From Nocardia aobensis NBRC 100429 (GTDB lineage Bacteria; Actinomycetota; Actinomycetes; Mycobacteriales; Mycobacteriaceae), in the NCBI RefSeq assembly GCF_000308375.1, contig NZ_BAFQ01000179.1:1-47427 (forward strand): a DNA stretch of 47,427 nucleotides, written 5' to 3'. Shown in pieces: positions 8,241 to 15,971 of the stretch; the stretch's first letter is position 1; every line of letters starts with the position of its first letter. A program made the position numbers and the translations under genes. Below the pieces are notes generated by a model. The model ran no database searches, was not told the origin of the DNA, and saw nothing but the letters and a program-made list of their open reading frames with translations.

Positions 8241-9248
8241 ATGACAACGGCAACGCAGCCTTGGGAGCCGAATTACACCGACCCGCACAGTGATTCCTAC
8301 ATCCCGGAGGAATCCGTGCCGGTCGGTCGGGGCCGGACGGAGGGCGAGCGAGCTCCACACCCCGACCTCGCGCAGACGCCGCCGCTGACGCTGGAGCGGA
8401 CGCGCATCCACATCCCGGACTTCCATCGCTCGCCGCGCAAGCGCCCCGCGCAGCTGCCCGACTCTCTGGATTTCTGGATGTTCGCGGGCGCGGCCGCCAA
8501 CGTCGCGATGCAGTTCGCGCACCCCGCGGTGGCGGCCGGTGTCATGGAGAGCACCGTGGAATCGGGTGCGCTCATGGTGCATCCGTGGAAACGACTGCGC
8601 ACCACGGCCTCGTATCTGGCGGTGGCGATTCTCGGTACGCCCGAGGAGAAGAAGGAATTCCGCGAGGCGGTGAACGTCGCGCACCGGCAGGTGCGGTCCG
8701 AGCCCGGGGCGAAGGTGAAGTACAACGCCTTCGACCGGAATCTGCAGCTGTATGTCGCGGCCTGTATCTACATCGGGTTCGAGGACTCCCACCAGCTGAT
8801 CAACGGCAAGATGTCCCCGGAGGAACTCGAGGCGTTCTATCAGGGGGCGGATACCTTCGGCACCACGCTGCAGGTGCATCCCGACATGTGGCCGAAGACG
8901 CGCGCCGACTTCGACGAGTATTGGGTCGAGGCCTGCCGGCAGGTGATCGTCGACGACGCCTTCCGCGCGTATATCGGTGACCTGCTGCATCTTCGGATGA
9001 TCCACTGGTACATGCGACTGCTCTTCGGCGGGCTGCTGCGCTTCCTCACCGCCGGATTCCTGCCTCCGCATTTCCGCGAACAGATGGGCGTGGAGTGGAG
9101 CGCGGCCGATCAGCGCCGATTCGAGCATCTGTTCCTGTTCGTGGGATTCGTGAACCGGTTCATCCCCAAGTTCATCCGGTTCTCCGGGACGAAGATGATG
9201 ATGCGGGATGTGCAGCGGCGGATCCGTAAGCAGAAGGTTCTCGTCTGA
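8241..9248 (+). CDS. MpaB-type / DUF2236 oxygenase-like protein
   Basis: A 335-residue protein of the oxygenase MpaB (DUF2236, latex-clearing-protein-like) family. Members are heme or metal oxygenase-like helical proteins, abundant in mycobacteria and nocardiae; most have unknown substrates. Family features seen are the helical core with FAGAAANVAMQFAHPAVAAG, the conserved acidic/His segments (GFEDSHQLINGKMSPEE, FDEYWVEACRQV) and a hydrophobic helix near HWYMRLLFGGLLRFLTAGFL. ATG 8241 was chosen because GAGAGGA precedes it; upstream in-frame codons encode an Arg/Ala-rich stretch unlike the family. It stands alone between a long leader and a terminator-like hairpin. Confidence 0.8.
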   Translation: MTTATQPWEPNYTDPHSDSYIPEESVPVGRGRTEGERAPHPDLAQTPPLTLERTRIHIPDFHRSPRKRPAQLPDSLDFWMFAGAAANVAMQFAHPAVAAGVMESTVESGALMVHPWKRLRTTASYLAVAILGTPEEKKEFREAVNVAHRQVRSEPGAKVKYNAFDRNLQLYVAACIYIGFEDSHQLINGKMSPEELEAFYQGADTFGTTLQVHPDMWPKTRADFDEYWVEACRQVIVDDAFRAYIGDLLHLRMIHWYMRLLFGGLLRFLTAGFLPPHFREQMGVEWSAADQRRFEHLFLFVGFVNRFIPKFIRFSGTKMMMRDVQRRIRKQKVLV

Positions 9249-9286
9249 ATTCACCGGTGCGGCACATCGATTGCTCACCGTGACAG

Positions 9287-9314
9287 GTGCGGCGGATCCG
9301 GCCATCCGCCGCAC
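9287..9314 (+). terminator. Hairpin terminator after the MpaB-type gene
   Basis: An 11-base stem, GTGCGGCGGAT (9287-9297) with ATCCGCCGCAC (9304-9314), encloses a CCGGCC loop and starts 39 bases after the stop. No T-run follows, which is usual for actinobacterial terminators. Confidence 0.55.
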
Positions 9315-9383
9315 ATTCCGCGCGGTGAACTCGATTCGGTGCCCGAGTCGTTTCGGGGACCGTTCGCCGCGGGCGGGTGTGTG

Positions 9384-9428
9384 ATAGCGCACTAATAGTT
9401 TGTGCACTAACGATTAGCGCGCTAATCT
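9384..9428 (+). promoter_or_regulatory. Three-site MarR operator overlapping the marR promoter
   Basis: Three 12-base palindrome-like sites occur: ATAGCGCACTAA (9384-9395), TTTGTGCACTAA (9399-9410) and TTAGCGCGCTAA (9414-9425). The third is perfect and extends to a 16-base palindrome at 9412-9427. Centres are exactly 15 bases apart. A promoter reads through them: TTGTGC (9400-9405), 17 bases, TAATCT (9423-9428). The second site covers the -35 and the third covers the -10. The arrangement suits negative autoregulation by the MarR protein encoded 25 bases downstream. Confidence 0.75.
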
Positions 9429-9452
9429 GGCCTCGACACGAGGAGGTGCGCC

Positions 9453-9929
9453 ATGACGACCGACGTCGAGGACCCGCTGCGGCTGGACCGGCAGGTGTGT
9501 TTCGCGCTGGCCGTCGCGAACCGATCGGTGCTGACGGTGTACCGCCCGCTGCTGGAGCCGCTGGGACTGACCCATCCGCAGTATCTGGTGATGCTGGCCC
9601 TGTGGGGTGAGGCGCCCATGTCGGTGAAGGGCATCGCCGAGGCGATCCAACTCGATTCCGCCACGCTGTCCCCCCTGCTCAAGCGGCTCGAGTCGGCGGG
9701 CCTCATCACCCGCCGCCGCGATCCGCGCGACGAACGCACGTTGCTGATCGATCTGACCGAGGCCGGGTGGGCACTGCGCCGCCAGGCCGAGCAGATCCCA
9801 CCGGCGGTCGTGCGGCGGCTGGGCGTCAGCCTGGGCGATCTGGAGGAACTACGCGAGGTGCTGACCCGCGTCAACGAGGCCGCACGGCGAGCCGCGCTCG
9901 CCGATACCCAGGGAGCTACCGATGAGTGA
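9453..9929 (+). CDS. MarR family regulator, OhrR-like
   Basis: A 158-residue winged-helix MarR protein starting at ATG 9453 behind GAGGAGG. The recognition region is about residues 55-90 (VKGIAEAIQLDSATLSPLLKRLESAGLITRRRDPRDER). It resembles peroxide sensors of the OhrR group: a single Cys near the N terminus (RQVCFAL, Cys16) sits where OhrR carries its redox Cys, and the following R-P-L-L-E-P-L-G-L-T-H-P-Q-Y-L segment is also OhrR-like. No ohr gene is adjacent, so a peroxide role is inference. The three palindromes just upstream are the probable binding sites. It overlaps the next gene by eight bases. Confidence 0.85.
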   Translation: MTTDVEDPLRLDRQVCFALAVANRSVLTVYRPLLEPLGLTHPQYLVMLALWGEAPMSVKGIAEAIQLDSATLSPLLKRLESAGLITRRRDPRDERTLLIDLTEAGWALRRQAEQIPPAVVRRLGVSLGDLEELREVLTRVNEAARRAALADTQGATDE

Positions 9930-10299
9930 GCAGAAGCCGAATCCGGTTCAGCGCGTGCGCTATATCTGCGGCGCCACCCTGCCGCCCTCGATGCAGCAGT
10001 GGGTGCTTCGCGATCTGACCGGGCCGGGCGCCGCCCGCCGCTATCTGCTGCGGTTCCTGGTGCCGATCATCCCCGTGCTGTGCCTGTTCCTGCTGGTTCC
10101 GGGCCCGTTGTGGATCGGATTGTCGATGGCGGCGCTGCTGTACGTGCCGCTGGTCTACTTCACCATCGCGCTGATGTACGTGTATCGGCGCCACCGCCTG
10201 CTCAAGCACGGACTCGATCCCGAACTGGCCGATGTCGCCGAACGGCAGCGTGCGGCGGCCGAACGCGAGCAGTACGAACTGCGGCACGGCCGCGGCTGA
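9922..10299 (+). CDS. DUF5313-type small membrane protein
   Basis: A 125-residue actinobacterial membrane protein. A short N-terminal part has conserved-looking motifs (YICGATLPPSMQQWVLRDLTGPGA) and is followed by two adjacent transmembrane helices, about residues 43-65 (FLVPIIPVLCLFLLVPGPLWIG) and 68-90 (ALLYVPLVYFTIALMYVY). A charged cytoplasmic tail starts with YRRHRLLKHGLDPELADVAERQ. It matches my memory of the DUF5313 family, which has no known function. The start ATG at 9922 lies inside the last codons of the MarR gene, so the two are translationally coupled and probably share regulation. Confidence 0.75.
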   Translation: MSEQKPNPVQRVRYICGATLPPSMQQWVLRDLTGPGAARRYLLRFLVPIIPVLCLFLLVPGPLWIGLSMAALLYVPLVYFTIALMYVYRRHRLLKHGLDPELADVAERQRAAAEREQYELRHGRG

Positions 10300-10508
10300 C
10301 GGCCGCGCGGTCGCGGAATGTGTGCCCGCCGAACCGATTCCGCGCCGCGACTCGAATGACCGGTCCGGCTCGTCGCGCCCGCGGTCGGTTATCGGGGGTG
10401 TACTGTAAGTCCTGTCGGTAATCGCACAGTGCGCTGTGCGCGCGAGCGGTGCGGCCGATTCGCTGGCCGGACGGGCCGTCGATGGTGAGAATCTGAAGGA
10501 CATCCGAT

Positions 10509-10664
10509 ATGAGTGAGCAGCCGAATCTGTTCAGCCACAGTCCGGTACCCATCGAGACGCCGGCGCCCGCCGGCGGGGTGGCGCATCGTCCGCTGTTTCG
10601 CAGTGCGAGTTCCTCGGCCGGACCCGAGGGCGGGGAGGCGCCCGCCGACGACGTAGCCCGATGA
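10509..10664 (+). CDS. Small hypothetical protein, 51 residues
   Basis: An ATG at 10509 with GAAGGA about nine bases upstream opens 51 codons ending at TGA 10662-10664. The product is polar and Pro/Ser/Gly-rich (MSEQPNLFSHSPVPIETPAP at the start) with no transmembrane segment or known domain. A 7-base inverted repeat, CGCACAG at 10423-10429 and CTGTGCG at 10434-10440, lies upstream and could be regulatory. The ribosome binding site is the main support. It may be a non-coding coincidence in GC-rich sequence. Confidence 0.4.
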   Translation: MSEQPNLFSHSPVPIETPAPAGGVAHRPLFRSASSSAGPEGGEAPADDVAR

Positions 10665-10981
10665 ATTACGCGGCGCCCGTCGCCGATCGGTCCGGGGACC
10701 TCGGACACGATCCGGCAACGGGCGCGCCCGTGTGAACCGGGCGCGACCTGGGCGAACGGGTGGTGACACGCGGTGGCGGACGGAATTGACACGAAAGCGA
10801 TATCCGTCGCGACCGAACCGTTAGCAAATCCTCACCGAATTGCCGATTTCCGGCCTCAGATACCGATCAGAGGCCCGAGGAGCGATTCCGTGCTCCGGTA
10901 GTGTCGGTCCCGCAATCATTCGGCTAACGAATCGGCGGGGTAGTCACGCCCAGGCGTTACCTGCTGGGGACGGAGTCCGGC
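10665..10981. other. Intergenic region without recognised gene
   Basis: This 317-base gap holds a TTGACA hexamer at about 10788 without a convincing -10 partner. A short hairpin-like GGAGC/GCTCC pair lies near 10878-10895, and an ATTCG-gctaa-CGAAT repeat near 10918-10932. It probably contains the promoter of the membrane protein at 10982, but I cannot place it. Confidence 0.4.
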
Positions 10982-12430
10982 ATGAGTGCTGTGACTTTCG
11001 GTTCTCCGGATATCCGGGGGCACGTACAACGGTTGTCGGCCGGGATCACCGACGCGCAATGGCTGCGAGTGGCCGCGGAAACCTCGGCCGCCTGCATTAC
11101 CGCCGCGGTCGCCGGGCTGGCCATGATGATGCCGATCAGCCAGTCCTGGCTCTCGCCGGGGTCGGCGCTGCAGGTCGACCTGCTGATCTTCAATATGCCG
11201 CTGGCCCTGACCGCCGGAGCGCTGATCGCGGTGATCGCGGTCTCGGTGTCGGCGGCGATCGGCAACAGTCGCCTGGCGTGGTGCACGGTCTTCTGCGCGA
11301 CCGTCGCGATGCTGATCAACCACACCCTGCTCGTGCGACTGGAGACCCGGACGCTGTCGACGCTCAACTATGTCGACTCCATGCTCGCCGGGGTGATCCT
11401 GGGCTGTCTTGCCGCGGCGGTCTGGCATCGCCGTGCCCCGGCCGGCGGCTATCTGTTCGGTGCGCTGGCCTCGATCCTGTTCGCCGACCTCACCCAGGCG
11501 CCGGACTTCGCGTCCAGTGTCCCGGGGGAGGGCATCATGCGCGGGGCGCCGCCGGTCTGGCTGATTCTCGCGGCACTCGGACTGATGCTGTTCACGGCCG
11601 TGCTGTTCCGTCAAGAGCAGCAACCGGAACCCGACGACAGTGCGATGGTGCCGCTGAAACCGGTGGTGTCCGCGGTGGTGATCGTCTCGGCGACACTGGC
11701 CACCTCCGTGTGGATGGCCCGCGGCGGCGCGATCGTGCCGATCGTGTTCGGCGTCGTCGTACTGCTGCTCGCCACCGCGGTGTCGGCGCTGCTGCTGCCC
11801 GGGCGCGACGGAATGCTGGTGGTGGTCATGGTGGCCTTCGCCTCGGCGGGCTCGGCGCTGCTCACCGTGCCCCGGCCGGCCTGGTCGACGGTGCTGGTCG
11901 TCGCGGCCGCGGGGGCCGGGCTCTACGCCGGATGGCGAATTCGCCTGCCGCTGCCCGCGGTCGCCGGCTCCGTCGCGCTGTCGATCGCCGCGGCGGTGAG
12001 TTCCGCGTTGGTGGACGTGCCGACCGCGGCGGTGACCGTGCCGAGCTGTATCGCGTTGGCGGCGGCCGCGGGCTATGCCGTCGGATGCGCGATCGGCCCG
12101 CGGGCGACCAGTGCGGTCGTCGGAATCGTGATCCTTTTCGTACCCTCCGCGGGAGTCGCGCTGCAGGGCCGCGATCTCGGCCGGATCGAGTATTCGCACA
12201 CCTGGTTCCGCAGCGCCGAGGCCGCTGTCACCGCGGTGCCGGGCATCGTCGCCGCCACGATCGGCATCGGCTGTGCGGGCATCGTGCTACTGATCGGGCG
12301 GCTGCGGCCGGGTGATCCCTTCGGCCGGCATTCCGTCGTCGGTGCGCGCGAGCCCAGGCCGAATCCGGCTCAGGCGCGGCGCAATTCGCTCACCACGTCG
12401 AAGTCCACGCCGTCGGCATCGGCGAGGTAG
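10982..12430 (+). CDS. Polytopic membrane protein of unknown function
   Basis: A 482-residue protein starting at ATG 10982 with GGAG six bases upstream. I count about 11-12 hydrophobic segments from residue 35 to 440, separated by short loops, with an amphipathic N-terminal part and a polar tail. Size and helix count recall small transporters or the membrane core of type VII EccD, but I see no ubiquitin-like N-terminal domain or ESX neighbour, so I do not assign it. The last 20 or so codons overlap the 3' end of the convergent gene at 12370. The Arg/Ser-rich tail (RRNSLTTSKSTPSASAR) may therefore be fortuitous extension past an eroded stop. Confidence 0.65.
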   Translation: MSAVTFGSPDIRGHVQRLSAGITDAQWLRVAAETSAACITAAVAGLAMMMPISQSWLSPGSALQVDLLIFNMPLALTAGALIAVIAVSVSAAIGNSRLAWCTVFCATVAMLINHTLLVRLETRTLSTLNYVDSMLAGVILGCLAAAVWHRRAPAGGYLFGALASILFADLTQAPDFASSVPGEGIMRGAPPVWLILAALGLMLFTAVLFRQEQQPEPDDSAMVPLKPVVSAVVIVSATLATSVWMARGGAIVPIVFGVVVLLLATAVSALLLPGRDGMLVVVMVAFASAGSALLTVPRPAWSTVLVVAAAGAGLYAGWRIRLPLPAVAGSVALSIAAAVSSALVDVPTAAVTVPSCIALAAAAGYAVGCAIGPRATSAVVGIVILFVPSAGVALQGRDLGRIEYSHTWFRSAEAAVTAVPGIVAATIGIGCAGIVLLIGRLRPGDPFGRHSVVGAREPRPNPAQARRNSLTTSKSTPSASAR

Positions 12431-13452
12431 ACGGGCTGGGTGGTGTGGGCGCCGCGCACCTTCACCTCACCGCGCGGGCCGCCGTAGCGCACCCGGGCGG
12501 CATGGCGCTCGATATCGCGCACGTCGAGGCTGCGGGCCGCCTCCGCCAGTGAGGCGAACAGCAGCAGACCCTCGTAGCAGGATTCGCCGATATTGTTCAG
12601 CGCCGGAGCGAAGGTGCCGTACCGGGCGGTGTAGCGGCTGCCGAATTCCATCGCCTCGGGCGACACCACGCTCTCGAAATAGCCTGAGGCGGTGAACAAT
12701 CCGCGGGTGCTGTCCGGGCCGCCCGCGTACAGGACGTCCTCGCCGATCATCATGCTCAGCCGCAGCCGGTCCTCGTCGAGCCCGGCGCGGGCGAAGGCGC
12801 GATTGAACGCCGCGCAGTCGGCGCCGACCATCAGCAGCAGCACCCCCTGGGCGGACGAGCGTCGAATCAGGTCGAGGGCCGGCCCGAAGGCGCGGCTGCC
12901 GAGCGGGACGAATGTCTCGCCGACGATGTCGATATCCCCGAATGCCGCCGCCTCACGGGTGACCCGGGCGGTTTCGCGCGGCCACACGTAATCGTTGCCG
13001 ACGATGCACCAGCGGCGGATGCCCTGTTCCGCGCGCAGCCAGCGCAACGCCGGGAAGAGCTGATGATCGGGCGTCTCGCCGACCATGTACACGCCGTCGG
13101 AATTCTCGCCGCCTTCGTAGAACGTGGTGTAGACGTACGGCACCCGTCCGGCCGTGCGGGGTGTCAGCACCCGGCGGGCGTTGGACAGATGCCAGCCCAC
13201 GACGCCGTCGACGGCGCCGGTGCCGATCATGCGATCGATGCGCTCGGCCAGCATCGGCAGCGGCGCGCCCGCGTCGACCGTGTGCAATCGCACCGGTCGA
13301 TCCAGAATTCCGCCCGCGCGATTGATGTCCTCCACCGCCAGCGCGGCGCACGCCTCACAGGACGGGCCGAACAGGCCCGCCGGTCCGCTACCGGGCACCA
13401 CCAGCGCGATATCGACGGTGTCGCGCCCGCCGCGGGAGTTCGACACCCTCAC
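12370..13452 (-). CDS. AmiC-like periplasmic-binding-fold protein without signal peptide
   Basis: About 360 residues from a GTG at 13452, chosen because GGAGG sits five bases upstream; ATG 13476 would add eight residues without a spaced ribosome binding site. The sequence is a type I periplasmic-binding-protein fold of the Leu/amide group (DIALVVPGSGPAGLFGPSCEA at the start, then AVEDINRAGGILDRPVRL). It is closest to AmiC/UrtA-type amide or urea sensors. There is no signal peptide or lipobox and no ABC permease or ATPase nearby, so it looks like a cytoplasmic ligand sensor, as AmiC is in Pseudomonas. No AmiR-type partner is adjacent. The ligand is unknown. Confidence 0.75.
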   Translation of the reverse strand: MRVSNSRGGRDTVDIALVVPGSGPAGLFGPSCEACAALAVEDINRAGGILDRPVRLHTVDAGAPLPMLAERIDRMIGTGAVDGVVGWHLSNARRVLTPRTAGRVPYVYTTFYEGGENSDGVYMVGETPDHQLFPALRWLRAEQGIRRWCIVGNDYVWPRETARVTREAAAFGDIDIVGETFVPLGSRAFGPALDLIRRSSAQGVLLLMVGADCAAFNRAFARAGLDEDRLRLSMMIGEDVLYAGGPDSTRGLFTASGYFESVVSPEAMEFGSRYTARYGTFAPALNNIGESCYEGLLLFASLAEAARSLDVRDIERHAARVRYGGPRGEVKVRGAHTTQPVYLADADGVDFDVVSELRRA

Positions 13453-13572
13453 CGGAACCTCCGCCGCCCAAAACATCCTTCGCCGAATAGTCGCCCCCCG
13501 AACCGACCATGTTAACGACGGCCCGTGACGGTGGCGAGCCCCGACCTTCCGGGGCAGGTGAAGGCGCGTTGT

Positions 13573-13601
13573 TTGGCATATACCCCCTGTGGGTATATGG
13601 T
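13573..13601 (+). promoter_or_regulatory. CsoR/RicR-type copper operator on the ATPase promoter
   Basis: CATATACCC (13577-13585) and GGGTATATG (13591-13599) form perfect 9-base arms around CCTGT. The core fits the TACCC-N5-GGGTA pattern bound by copper-responsive CsoR-family repressors such as CsoR and RicR. A promoter overlaps it: TTGGCA (13573-13578), 17 bases, TATGGT (13596-13601). No csoR gene lies in the window, so the repressor must act in trans. Confidence 0.8.
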
Positions 13602-13631
13602 CGTGGTAGTCGGTCGAGAGGAGTCGTGCAC

Positions 13632-15956
13632 ATGCAGGACAACGGTCACGGAACCGTGGTGCTGGATCTGAGTGGCCTGCACTGGGCGAGTCGCCAGCAG
13701 GTCGCCACCCGGGTCCTGCAAGCCCGTCCCGGTGTACTCGAGGCCACGGTCAATCCCGCCGCCCAGACCGCGACGGTCGGCTTCGACCCGGCCCGGACCT
13801 CGGTCCACGAACTGCGGGAATGGTTGCGCGACTGCGGAATCCACTGCTCCGGACTGTCGGTGCCCCGGCACGTCTGCGACCCGCTGGCCGAGCCGTCGGA
13901 ACCGGCCGGCGCGCACCGGCACGAACCCGCGGAACCGCCGCACGATCATCACGGCACGCACGATCATCACGACATGTCGATGGCCGCGATGGCCGCCGAT
14001 ATGCGCAACCGATTCCTGGTCGCGCTGGTCTTCTCGGTGCTCGTCATGATGTGGTCGCCGATGGCGACGGATATGTTCGGCATCGACCTGCCGGTGCCCT
14101 TCGGGCTGCGCCAGGATGTGTGGGCGTTGATCCTGAGCCTGCCGGTGATCGGCTATTCCTCGACCATCTTCTTCACCGGTGCGTGGCAGGCGCTGCGGGC
14201 GCGGACCCTCGACATGATGGTGCTGGTGGCGGTCGCCATCGGCGCGGGCTGGTTGTATTCGCTGACCATCACGCTCACGGGCGGCGGCGAGGTCTTCTAC
14301 GAGGCGTCGACCATGCTCGCCACCTTCGTGCTGCTCGGCCACTGGTTCGAGATGCGCGCCCGCGGCGGGGCCACCGACGCCATCCGCACGCTGCTGGATC
14401 TGGCGCCGCCACGCGCGGTGGTGTTGCGTGACGGCGAGGAGGTGGAGATTCCCACCGCCGAGGTCGCCGTCGGCGATCTGCTGCTCGTGCGGCCCGGTGC
14501 CAAGATCCCGGTCGACGGCGTCGTGGAAGACGGCGACAGCGAGGTCGACGAGTCGATGGTGACCGGAGAGAGTCTGCCGGTGCACAAACAACCGGGTGCT
14601 CCGGTGATCGGCGCCAGCATCAACGTCGACGGCACCCTGCGCGTGCGTGCGGACAAGGTCGGCTCCGACACCGCGTTGGCGCAGATCGTGAATCTCGTTC
14701 AGCAGGCACAGAATTCGAAGGCGCCAGGCCAGAAGCTGGCCGATCGCGCGGCGTTCTGGCTGGTCCTGGTCGCGCTGATCGGCGGTGCGGCCACCCTGGC
14801 CGGATGGCTGCTCGCCGGTGCCACCTTCGCCACCGCCATGTTGTTCGCGATCACCGTCGTGGTGATCACCTGCCCCGACGCGCTCGGCCTGGCCACGCCG
14901 ACGGCGATCATGGTCGGCACCGGACTCGGCGCTCGCCGGGGCGTGCTGTTCAAGAACGCCCTCGCGCTGGAGACCGCGGCCCGCGTCGACGTGGTGGTGC
15001 TGGACAAGACCGGCACCCTGACGAAGGGCGAACCGGCCGTCACCGAATTCGTGACCTCGGCCGCCGAGCCCTCACCCCGGTTGCTCGCGGCGGTGGCCGG
15101 CGTCGAGCGGGAGTCCGAACACCCGCTGGCCCAGGCGATCGTCCGCTACGCGGAGGAACGCGGCGCCGCGCCGGCGCGAGCCGAGAAGTTCGAGAACGTA
15201 CCCGGCCACGGCGCCGTCGCCACGGTCGACGGGCAGCGCGTCGTCGTCGGCAACCGGCGACTGCTGGACCGCGAGGGGATCGAACTCGGCGACTTGGCCG
15301 CCGCTCGGGCCCGGATCGCGGACGGCGGGCAGACCGCGGTGCTGGTGGCGGTCGACGACAAGGCGGTCGCGGTCGTCGGCATCGCCGACGCGCCCCGCGA
15401 GACCGCCGCCGCGGCGGTGCGCGAAATGCACGATCTGGGCGTGGAAGTCGTGATGCTCACCGGTGATAATCGCGCGACCGCCGACCGCATCGCGGCCGAA
15501 TTGGGTATCGACACCGTCATCGCGGAGGTGCTGCCCGGCGACAAGGCCGACACCATCGCGCAATTGCAGTCCGGCGGAAGGAGGGTCGCGATGGTCGGCG
15601 ACGGCGTGAACGACGCGCCCGCGCTGGCGCGGGCCGACCTCGGTATCGCCATCGGCGCCGGTACGGACGTGGCCATCGACACCGCCGATGTGGTTCTGAT
15701 GCGATCGGACCCCCTCGACGTGCCCACCGCGTTACGGATCGGGCGTGCCACCCTGCGCAAGATGCATCAGAACCTGGCGTGGGCAGTGGGATACAACGCG
15801 GTCGCCCTCCCGATCGCGGCAGGTGTGTTCGAGCCTGCCTTCGGCTTCACCCTGCGTCCGGAGATCGCCGCCCTGACCATGTCGGGCTCCAGCATCATCG
15901 TCGCGCTGAACGCGGTGTCGCTCAAACGACTTCGCTTGCCGGAGCGCCAGGGGTGA
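13632..15956 (+). CDS. Copper-type P1B ATPase with CPD metal-site motif
   Basis: A 774-residue metal-exporting P-type ATPase. ATG 13632 was chosen because GAGAGGAG lies eight bases upstream. The N-terminal domain (residues 1-80) is heavy-metal-associated in shape but lacks CxxC. A His-rich stretch follows at about 94-113, then eight membrane helices. TGES is near 311-314, the phosphorylated Asp458 is in DKTGT, and GDGVND is near 656-661. TM7 carries YN...P.AAG and TM8 carries M-S-G-S-S, the usual Cu(I) determinants. The TM6 motif is Cys414-Pro-Asp416 instead of CPC, CPH or SPC. The copper-type operator upstream supports copper as signal and probably as substrate. Confidence 0.9.
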   Translation: MQDNGHGTVVLDLSGLHWASRQQVATRVLQARPGVLEATVNPAAQTATVGFDPARTSVHELREWLRDCGIHCSGLSVPRHVCDPLAEPSEPAGAHRHEPAEPPHDHHGTHDHHDMSMAAMAADMRNRFLVALVFSVLVMMWSPMATDMFGIDLPVPFGLRQDVWALILSLPVIGYSSTIFFTGAWQALRARTLDMMVLVAVAIGAGWLYSLTITLTGGGEVFYEASTMLATFVLLGHWFEMRARGGATDAIRTLLDLAPPRAVVLRDGEEVEIPTAEVAVGDLLLVRPGAKIPVDGVVEDGDSEVDESMVTGESLPVHKQPGAPVIGASINVDGTLRVRADKVGSDTALAQIVNLVQQAQNSKAPGQKLADRAAFWLVLVALIGGAATLAGWLLAGATFATAMLFAITVVVITCPDALGLATPTAIMVGTGLGARRGVLFKNALALETAARVDVVVLDKTGTLTKGEPAVTEFVTSAAEPSPRLLAAVAGVERESEHPLAQAIVRYAEERGAAPARAEKFENVPGHGAVATVDGQRVVVGNRRLLDREGIELGDLAAARARIADGGQTAVLVAVDDKAVAVVGIADAPRETAAAAVREMHDLGVEVVMLTGDNRATADRIAAELGIDTVIAEVLPGDKADTIAQLQSGGRRVAMVGDGVNDAPALARADLGIAIGAGTDVAIDTADVVLMRSDPLDVPTALRIGRATLRKMHQNLAWAVGYNAVALPIAAGVFEPAFGFTLRPEIAALTMSGSSIIVALNAVSLKRLRLPERQG

Positions 15957-15971
15957 GAAAGCCGGACGGTG

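Noticed and set aside
7966..8244. 92-codon plus-strand ORF whose stop overlaps the MpaB-type ATG in an ATGA
   Set aside because: It has no ribosome binding site, mixed rare codons (AGA, AGG, CGA, GGA) and a Pro/Ala/Gly-rich product without structure. The ATGA overlap is tempting but a candidate -10 overlaps its first codons.
6557..9407. Long minus-strand open frames opposite the tandem TetR and MpaB-type genes
   Set aside because: They mirror the third-position GC bias of the plus-strand genes and contain no recognisable protein features.
10840..12315. 491-codon frame in another register through the membrane-protein gene
   Set aside because: Arg/Gly/Ala-rich translation without hydrophobic segments; the other register gives a clean polytopic membrane protein with a ribosome binding site.
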